Shown here piece by piece: positions 1 to 4,592 of a DNA stretch of 5,882 nucleotides. Within the stretch, counting starts at the first letter, position 1. The number at the start of each line of letters is the position of its first letter. The position numbers and the translations under genes were made by a program. The stretch comes from Chloroflexota bacterium (GTDB lineage: Bacteria; Chloroflexota; Dormibacteria; Dormibacterales; Dormibacteraceae): positions 6,036 through 11,917 of the forward strand of contig VBJR01000335.1 of the NCBI GenBank assembly GCA_005880175.1, written 5' to 3'. A model generated the notes under the pieces. It worked only from the letters and a program-made list of their open reading frames with translations, searched no databases and was not told where the DNA came from.

Positions 1-379
1 CCTTCAGCGGCTGGTGCTCCTGGCTCCGGCCGCCGGCCGCCGCGATCGCCTTGACGAGCTTGCTCGCCGCGCCCTGACGGCCGTTCACGGTGATCAGCAG
101 CCGCGTGGACTCCGGTACGTCCGCCAGCGCCGGCGCCAGGCCGTCGGCCCGCCGGGACGCCACGCCGCGGACCATCACGACCCGGTACGGATCCAGGAAC
201 GGCACCTGCAGGATGGCGTCGCGCAGCTTCCCGACGGTCAGGCTCGACGGATCGAGGGCCTCGAACCCGAACTCCGACACGAGGCCGCGACGCCACTCCG
301 CGAGCGTCCTGCGGGCCTCGTCGTCCACGAGGAAGCTCTCCTCGCCATGGAGCAGGAGGATCGGTCTGGCAGCCGGCAC
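1..379 (-). CDS. holA: DNA polymerase III delta subunit (HolA), N-terminal part, cut by window edge
   Basis: HolA is the clamp-loader subunit that opens the beta sliding clamp and interacts with the gamma/tau ATPases during replication. About 126 codons are visible. The N-terminus PILLLHGEESFLVDDEA (residues 6-22) is the family's opening beta strand and loop. It is followed by a long helix, then PFLDPYRVVMVRGV and a strand reading RLLITVNG, all in the order expected for the first RecA-like fold of delta. I chose the GTG at 377-379 because the conserved strand begins a few residues later and a TACCCT box sits 6 bases upstream. A second GTG at 401-403 would add 8 residues. There is no Shine-Dalgarno sequence before either. 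The gene follows comEC after a 26-base gap, a common bacterial arrangement. The delta middle and collar domains lie outside the window. The reading frame is the same as that of the comEC N-terminal half and stays open upstream. Confidence 0.9.
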   Translation of the reverse strand, partial: MPAARPILLLHGEESFLVDDEARRTLAEWRRGLVSEFGFEALDPSSLTVGKLRDAILQVPFLDPYRVVMVRGVASRRADGLAPALADVPESTRLLITVNGRQGAASKLVKAIAAAGGRSQEHQPLK

Positions 380-385
380 GGGAGC

Positions 386-391
386 AGGGTA
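386..391 (-). promoter_or_regulatory. Putative -10 box (TACCCT) for leaderless holA transcript
   Basis: On the minus strand TACCCT lies in the comEC-holA gap and is followed by exactly 6 bases and then the GTG start of holA. With usual -10 geometry, transcription would begin at or next to the start codon, giving a leaderless mRNA. This fits the absence of a Shine-Dalgarno sequence. I see no good -35 hexamer; the bases at 409-414 read CCGCTG. The inference rests mainly on the same arrangement at two other genes in this window. Confidence 0.4.
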
Positions 392-405
392 CCCGGTGCG
401 CACGC

Positions 406-1218
406 CTACAGCGGGACCACGATGGCTCCCTCCTCGCTGGTCCGCGACAGGACCGCGCGGGACAGGCCGCGGGCGAGCTGACCGCCCGTGTCCGACGCGA
501 TCAGACGTCGCGGTCGCGCCGCCGACGCGAAGTCCGGTGCCGGCGCGCTCCGCCCGCCGTTGGGCAGCAGCAGCGCGTCGCACGTGCCGGTGAGATGTGT
601 CGCCGCGAGGGCCTGGCCGTCCGGATCCAGGTCCGCGACGTCGCAGAAGCTGCCGCCGCCCGGCCCGCTGACGCGCAGCGCCAGCTGCCCCGCCGCGGCG
701 GCCCGCGGCTCCGGTCCCAGCACGTCGAGCCGGAGGCCGGCGAGCCGCCAGGTCTGGCCGGCGTGCGCCGTCCGGATGACGGCCCCGCGCGCGGCCTGCG
801 CCAGCGCCACCGCCCGCCACGCCGTCCCGGGTGGGTTGCCCTCCGCCACGAGCACGGTGGCCGCGGCGTAGCTCAGCCCGGCCAGGCCACCCACGTGCCC
901 ACTGCCCGGCCCGGTGATCACCAGCGCCGACAGACCGCGCTGCCACGGCGGCAGGTGGGCCCCCAGCTCGCCGGCGAGCCGGGACGGGCTGGCGCCGCCG
1001 TCCACCAGGACCGAGCCGTCCGGCCCGGTCAGCAGCACCGCCTGGCCCTGGCCCACCGCGAGCACGGTCGCCGTGGGTGCCGGCCGGGCCCACGCGGCGA
1101 GCTCGGCGCCTCCGACGGCGAGCGGCACGAGGACGCCGGCGGCGATCGCGACCCGGCGCACCGGCCCGCGCGTGCGCGCGGCCGCCACCGCTCCGCCCAG
1201 CGCCGCGTAGTACCCGAC
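406..1218 (-). CDS. comEC: ComEC C-terminal segment: last membrane helix and degenerate metallo-beta-lactamase-like domain
   Basis: This segment continues ComEC in a different frame from the upstream half. It opens with VGYYAALGGAVAA and VAIAAGVLVPLAVGGAELAAW, which look like the final transmembrane helices. A beta-lactamase-like domain of about 220 residues follows and ends at TAG (406-408). In ComEC/Rec2 this domain is thought to degrade the non-transported DNA strand. Numbered from the GTG at 1188, the family motif DVGQGD appears as AVGQGQ (44-49), THxDxDH appears as TGPGSGH (92-98), and the HHGS region reads NGGR (210-213). Only D63 in the VDGG strand and H98 look like retained key positions. 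The fold signature is clear, but metal binding and nuclease activity are doubtful. As written the segment lacks its own ribosome binding site. The GTG at 1188 could start a separate short product, but it falls inside the membrane region, so a split gene is less likely than a broken frame. Confidence 0.8.
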   Translation of the reverse strand, partial: VGYYAALGGAVAAARTRGPVRRVAIAAGVLVPLAVGGAELAAWARPAPTATVLAVGQGQAVLLTGPDGSVLVDGGASPSRLAGELGAHLPPWQRGLSALVITGPGSGHVGGLAGLSYAAATVLVAEGNPPGTAWRAVALAQAARGAVIRTAHAGQTWRLAGLRLDVLGPEPRAAAAGQLALRVSGPGGGSFCDVADLDPDGQALAATHLTGTCDALLLPNGGRSAPAPDFASAARPRRLIASDTGGQLARGLSRAVLSRTSEEGAIVVPL

Positions 1219-1250
1219 CGCGGAGGAGCAGGCCAGTGAGCGGCAGCGCG
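1201..1250 (-). other. comEC: Reading-frame break inside comEC
   Basis: Upstream of here the ComEC sequence runs in the frame whose codons begin at 2521 and gives IVALPLTGLLL up to about 1223. From about 1218 the family-like sequence VGYYAALGG is in the frame of the C-terminal segment. Joining them requires skipping one base or losing two, for example between the codons at 1220 and 1218. The original frame then becomes rich in Arg and Gly with no membrane helix or domain, so the change of frame is real in this sequence. The stretch between the two helices also looks short: related proteins usually have a longer helix and a Pro/Leu-rich segment here. A small out-of-frame deletion or an assembly error in GC-rich DNA is therefore as likely as a single-base slip. 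Confidence 0.75.
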
Positions 1251-2521
1251 ACGATGCGGCCGACCGCCGGCAGCGCGGCCAGCGGCGCCACCAGCAGGCC
1301 GCCGCCGACCATCACCGGCAGCAGCGGCAGCACGGCCGCGTTCGCGATCGGCGCCACCGGGGAGAGCACCCCGAAGTCGGTCGCCATGAGCGGCACGGTG
1401 CCGACCTGGGCCGCGAGGGTCACCGCGAACGGCTCGCGCAGCCAGCCAGGCATCCACCGCAGCCGTTCCTCGATCCCGGGCGTCAGCAGCACGATCGCGG
1501 CGGTGCCGAAGAACGAGAGCTGGAAACCCACGTCCCAGGCCAGCTCGGGATGCCAGGCCAGCATCGCGGCGGCGGTCGCGGCCAGGGACGTCCACAGGTG
1601 GGTCGGCCGGCCCAGGCGCTGCGCCACGAGCGCCAGACCTCCCATGGCTGCCGCTCGGGTCGCGGCCGGGGTCGCGCCCCCGGCCAGGGCGTAGAGCACG
1701 ATGGCCGCCGCGGCCGGCAGCGTGGCGGAGCGGCCGAGGACGGGCGCCAGCAGGCCCGCGACCAGCCGCGCGAAGACCGCCACCTTGAGGCCGCTCAGGA
1801 CCAGCAGGTGGACGAGGCCGGTGGCCACCAGTGCCTGCTGCAGCCGCTGTGGGATGCCGGTACGAATGCCGAGGACGACGCCGACCAGCACCTCCGCGTG
1901 GGGCGCCGGGACCAGGCTGACGACCGCGGCGCGGTAGTGGTCGCGCAGCCAGCCCGGCAGCGCCCGCAGCCCGCCGGCATGGCTGACCACCGTGAGCGAA
2001 GCGGTCCGCATCTCGAGGTACGCGCCCTTCTGCGCCGCGTACGCGCGGCGGTCGAACGCCGGCGTGTCGCGGGGCAGGTCCAGACGACCCGTGACGCGTA
2101 CGAGGTCGTCCACGCCGACCGCCGGGCTGCCCTTGACGAACGCGACGACGCTGCCGGCCGGCGCGACCAGGCCGGACGTCGTAGCCACCGTGTCGGGCGC
2201 GACCAGCAGCTCCTCGGCGCCGGCCAGCAGGCGCGGGTCGTCGGCGACGCGGCCCGCCACCACCGCCCGCAGCCCGGCCAGTGCCGGCGCTCGCGCGGCG
2301 GCCGTCTGGTCGCCGGCCGGGACCTCGGCGCGGGCGGCCCCGAGGAGGGCGGCGGTGACCACCAGGGCGACCGCCGCCGGCCGCACGGCCAGCGCTGCTG
2401 GGGCCGCGATCGCCGCCCCGATCAGCGCGGCCGCTCCCGCGCCCGGGTTGCCCGGCAGGACCGCCGCCGCCAGGGCGACGCCCGCCGACCAGGCGAGCAG
2501 GCACGCGAGCGCGGCGGTCAT
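1220..2521 (-). CDS. comEC: ComEC/Rec2 DNA-uptake channel, N-terminal and channel part (frame lost after here)
   Basis: ComEC is the inner-membrane protein that carries single-stranded DNA into the cytoplasm during natural transformation. The ATG at 2519-2521 overlaps the comEA stop as ATGA, and a Shine-Dalgarno GGAGGT lies 10 bases upstream (2532-2537). About 434 residues are in this frame. Two hydrophobic helices come first (about 1-65). A DUF4131-like OB-fold region follows (about 80-180), including VRVTGRLDLPRDTPAFDRRAY with FD at 156-157. The Competence membrane domain (PF03772 type) then runs from about 205. Diagnostic motifs are GLVHLLVLSGLKV (SG at 243-244), DVGFQLSFFG (D330) and SPVAPIAN (N394). 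The usual His in SGLH is Lys246 here. The frame has no stop and runs on into holA, but past about 1220 it no longer encodes ComEC-like protein. With the C-terminal segment, total length would be about 705 residues, normal for the family. Confidence 0.9.
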
Positions 2522-3186
2522 ATCGTCACGTACCTCCGCGCGACCTGGAAGTCGGCCTCGCTCATCTCCAGGACGTCGACGAGCTCGCGCGTGGCGGCGA
2601 ACCCGCCGTACTCCGTCCGGTACTGGATGACCGCCGCGACCAGGTCCGGAGTGAAGCCGGGGACCGTCGCCAGCTGCTCGGCCGTGGCCGTGTTCAGGCT
2701 CACCGGCGCAACCCGCGTCGTGCCACTGACGGACGACCGGGTCGAAGTGGAGCGGAACGGCACGTTGACCTGCTGGCCGTCCTTCAACCGGGCGGCCATG
2801 TTGGGGAGCCGCGTGGGGTCGGCGGCCGAGGTCAGGCCACCCGCGTCGGCGATCGCCACGGAGGCGCGCTCGCCGGCCGCGACGCGGTAGACGCCGGGAT
2901 GGGCGACCGCGCCCGACACGTCCACGAGCAGGCCGCTGGGCGGCGGCAGCGACGTGCCGGCCGCGGCGGCGCCGGCCGGGGCGTTGCCGCCCGCGACCTG
3001 CGCGTTGCCGCCGGCGGGCGGCGGCGGGGGTGGCCCCGTCGCTCCCCGCGCCGGAGCCGCGTACACGAGGGCGCCGATGAGCACGGCGGCGAGGACAGCG
3101 GGCGCCAGGGCGAGGCCGACGACGAGGCCGCGGCGCGGGGTGAGCGAGACCCGCCCGGCGAGCGAGGAGAGGAGGTGGGGAAGCAT
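2518..3186 (-). CDS. comEA: ComEA-like competence protein (membrane anchor, SLBB, helix-hairpin-helix)
   Basis: ComEA binds incoming double-stranded DNA outside the membrane and passes it to the ComEC channel. From the ATG at 3184-3186 the product is 222 residues. It has a short N-terminus, one transmembrane helix (about 20-44), a Pro/Gly/Ala-rich linker with six consecutive prolines (52-57) and two AGGNA units, an SLBB domain (about 86-143; VDVSGAVAHPGVYRV), a Ser/Thr linker, and a helix-hairpin-helix region (about 162-222; SLNTATAEQLATVPGF). The hairpin Gly-Ile-Gly of typical ComEA reads GFT here, and the second hairpin is hard to recognise, so DNA binding may differ. I prefer the ATG over the in-frame TTG at 3220-3222. 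That TTG coincides with a -35-like TTGGCT, and a -10-like TACGCT sits 7 bases before the ATG. The stop shares ATGA with the comEC start, implying translational coupling. Confidence 0.9.
   Translation of the reverse strand: MLPHLLSSLAGRVSLTPRRGLVVGLALAPAVLAAVLIGALVYAAPARGATGPPPPPPAGGNAQVAGGNAPAGAAAAGTSLPPPSGLLVDVSGAVAHPGVYRVAAGERASVAIADAGGLTSAADPTRLPNMAARLKDGQQVNVPFRSTSTRSSVSGTTRVAPVSLNTATAEQLATVPGFTPDLVAAVIQYRTEYGGFAATRELVDVLEMSEADFQVARRYVTI
2532..2537 (-). promoter_or_regulatory. Shine-Dalgarno sequence (GGAGGT) of comEC
   Basis: GGAGGT on the minus strand lies 10 bases before the comEC ATG and inside the end of comEA. It confirms the ATG at 2519-2521 as the start. It also contrasts with comEA, holA and the YuiH-like gene, which lack such a site. 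Confidence 0.7.
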
Positions 3187-3193
3187 GGCGCGC

Positions 3194-3222
3194 AGCGTAG
3201 GAAGGATGGGGGCGGGAGCCAA
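3194..3222 (-). promoter_or_regulatory. Putative comEA promoter: TTGGCT, 17-base spacer, TACGCT; leaderless
   Basis: On the minus strand TTGGCT (3222-3217) is separated by exactly 17 bases from TACGCT (3199-3194), which fits a sigma-70-type promoter with 4 of 6 and 3 of 6 consensus matches. Seven bases after the -10 comes the ATG of comEA, so the mRNA would start at or one base before the start codon. The site sits in the 63-base gap after the DUF62 gene and would make comEA-comEC a separate transcription unit. It also explains why no Shine-Dalgarno sequence precedes comEA. Confidence 0.45.
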
Positions 3223-3249
3223 TCCAACCTGTTAAGAGGGAGTTGAGGG

Positions 3250-3969
3250 TTAGAAAGGGTCGACGGGGCTGCCCGCGCGGGCGCCCAGCAGGTCGTCGGC
3301 CCGGGACTCGCGCACGGCCACCTCGACGTAGCCCATGGAGCCCACGTAGAGGAACGGGACGCCCGGCGGCGCCTCGCTGAACGTGCGAGCGGCGGCCGTC
3401 ACCTCGTGACCGTTGACGCGAAGACCGCTCACGGGGGGCTCCAGGTTGGTGACCAGGTTGCCGAACCGGTCCACCCAGAGCACGGCGGGACCGCTGACCG
3501 GGAGCGCTGCGAGCGGCCCCGCCAACGGGCCGCCCAGCGACTCCGGCGCCCGACCCGCGGCAAGGGCGGCGGCGGCCGGGGCGAACACGTCGCGACCCTC
3601 GAACGTCGGCGACGCCCCCGCCGGCCGGCGCACCTCGATCGCCCGCGCGGGCGCGACCGCGGATCTCGCCAGCACCAGGCCGAACAGCCCGTTGTCGGGC
3701 CCGACGTACCAGGCGTCGTCCAGCTGGAACGCGACCGCCCGCCGGGAGCCGCCGACGCCGGGATCGACGACCGCCAGGTGCACGGCGCCGGCGCCGAACT
3801 CGCGCGTGCCGGCCCAGAGGACGAACGCGCCCGAGATGACGTCGAACGCCGGCACGGAGTGGCTGACGTCGACGAGCACCGCCGCCGGACACCCCAGGAG
3901 GAGGCGCGCCTTCATCGCGGCGACGTACGGCGACCCCTCCCCGAAGTCCGTTGTGAGCGTGACTACCAG
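3250..3969 (-). CDS. DUF62 / SAM hydroxide adenosyltransferase-like protein, CTG start
   Basis: The family (PF01887) hydrolyses S-adenosylmethionine to adenosine and methionine and is related to fluorinase and chlorinase. From CTG at 3967-3969 the product is 239 residues and begins MVVTLTTDFG, matching the usual family N-terminus. Visible motifs are TDFG (7-10), VDVSH (33-37), VVDPGVGGSRR (67-77), PDNG (91-94), TFEGRDVFAPAAA (122-134), and a C-terminal beta domain with RFGNLVTN and SMGYVEVAV. D69 and R76 match two members of the Asp-Arg-His triad described for DUF62 enzymes. The His usually found in TFHGRD is Glu124. No ATG, GTG or TTG occurs in frame between the GTG at 4068 and the conserved TDFG. 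GGAG at 3978-3981 is 8 bases before the CTG. The start overlaps the upstream gene's stop by 7 bases, implying coupling. Using GTG 4068 would add 33 Arg/Ala-rich residues without family similarity. Confidence 0.88.
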   Translation of the reverse strand: MVVTLTTDFGEGSPYVAAMKARLLLGCPAAVLVDVSHSVPAFDVISGAFVLWAGTREFGAGAVHLAVVDPGVGGSRRAVAFQLDDAWYVGPDNGLFGLVLARSAVAPARAIEVRRPAGASPTFEGRDVFAPAAAALAAGRAPESLGGPLAGPLAALPVSGPAVLWVDRFGNLVTNLEPPVSGLRVNGHEVTAAARTFSEAPPGVPFLYVGSMGYVEVAVRESRADDLLGARAGSPVDPF

Positions 3970-4568
3970 TAGCGCTGCTCCAGCCAGGGGTCGGCGTCGT
4001 CGTGGTAGCCGCGCTGCTCCCAGAAGCCGAGCCGGTTGGCCGGCATGAACTCCAGGCCGCGCAGCCACTTGGCCGACTTCCAGAAGTACTTCTTGGGCAC
4101 GAAGAGGCGCAGCGGAAAGCCGTGGTCCGGCGTCAGGTCCTGGCCGTTCCAGCCGTAGCAGAGCAGGACGTCATCGTCATCGAGCGTGGCCAGCGGCATG
4201 CTCGTCGTGTACCCGAACTCGCAGTGGGCCATGACGTGCGTGACCTCGGGCCGGGGCTGGCAGCGTTTCAGGATCTCCTGGATCGCGACGCCGGTCCACG
4301 TGTCGTTGAGGCGGCTCCAGCCGGTCACGCAGTGGATGTCCGCCACGACCTCCTTGCTGGGGAGTCCGCGGACCTCGTCGTAGTCGAGCGTGAGCTCGCG
4401 CTCGACCAGCCCGAACAGCCTGAGGCTCCAGCTCGAGAGGTCCGTCCGGGGCACGGGGCCGAAGTGGAGCAGCGGCCAGCGGTCCGGCGCCGTCAGGGTC
4501 TGGCCGGGCGGGACGCGGCTCGGGTCCACACCCGGGGGGAGCCGCTCGGGATGCGTGCGGGAGGCCAC
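3963..4568 (-). CDS. Cytoplasmic YuiH-type molybdopterin oxidoreductase (sulfite oxidase fold)
   Basis: This 201-residue protein has the oxidoreductase molybdopterin-binding fold (PF00174) in the compact form of the YuiH group of COG2041. Its substrate is unknown; membership of the sulfite-oxidase superfamily does not make it a sulfite oxidase. Cys80 in ADIHCVTGW is the expected molybdenum thiolate ligand. Other family signatures are PLLHFGPVPR (33-41), WTGVAIQEIL, HGFPLRLFVPKKYFWKSAKW (149-168) and the ending GFWEQRGYHDDADPW. I see no twin-arginine signal or membrane helix, so it should act in the cytoplasm, unlike YedY/MsrP. The start is GTG at 4566-4568, without a Shine-Dalgarno sequence but with TACACT 6 bases upstream. 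An in-frame GTG near 4529 is possible but would trim the protein. The gene begins 24 bases after the CAP-domain gene and overlaps the DUF62 gene at its end. The cofactor genes are not in the window. Confidence 0.9.
   Translation of the reverse strand: MASRTHPERLPPGVDPSRVPPGQTLTAPDRWPLLHFGPVPRTDLSSWSLRLFGLVERELTLDYDEVRGLPSKEVVADIHCVTGWSRLNDTWTGVAIQEILKRCQPRPEVTHVMAHCEFGYTTSMPLATLDDDDVLLCYGWNGQDLTPDHGFPLRLFVPKKYFWKSAKWLRGLEFMPANRLGFWEQRGYHDDADPWLEQRYW
3978..3981 (-). promoter_or_regulatory. Shine-Dalgarno GGAG supporting the CTG start
   Basis: GGAG on the minus strand lies 8 bases before the CTG at 3967-3969, within the last codons of the YuiH-like gene. It supports coupled initiation at the CTG. 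Confidence 0.45.
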
Positions 4569-4574
4569 GCGATG

Positions 4575-4580
4575 AGTGTA
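4575..4580 (-). promoter_or_regulatory. Putative -10 box (TACACT) for leaderless yuiH-like transcript
   Basis: TACACT on the minus strand is followed by exactly 6 bases and then the GTG start of the YuiH-like gene. This would place the transcription start on the first base of the start codon. No convincing -35 hexamer is present; the 17-base-spaced position reads CCGGGG. It lies in the 24-base gap after the CAP-domain gene. Confidence 0.45.
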
Positions 4581-4592
4581 AGAAGCGGCGAG

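Noticed and set aside
1029..2504. A 491-codon minus-strand open frame overlapping comEC
   Set aside because: It is a Gly/Arg/Pro-rich out-of-frame reading of comEC without membrane helices or motifs.
1550..2890. A 446-codon open frame on the plus strand opposite comEC and comEA
   Set aside because: The translation is Arg/Gln/Gly-rich with no domain, and the opposite strand encodes clear ComEC and ComEA motifs. High GC makes such shadows common.
2954..3040. Short repeat coding AGGNA twice and a proline run in comEA
   Set aside because: It is low-complexity sequence of the extracellular linker and not a separate repeat element.
3970..4068. GTG start at 4068 for the DUF62 gene
   Set aside because: It adds 33 Arg/Ala-rich residues read out of frame through the YuiH-like gene, without family similarity; the CTG at 3967-3969 fits better.
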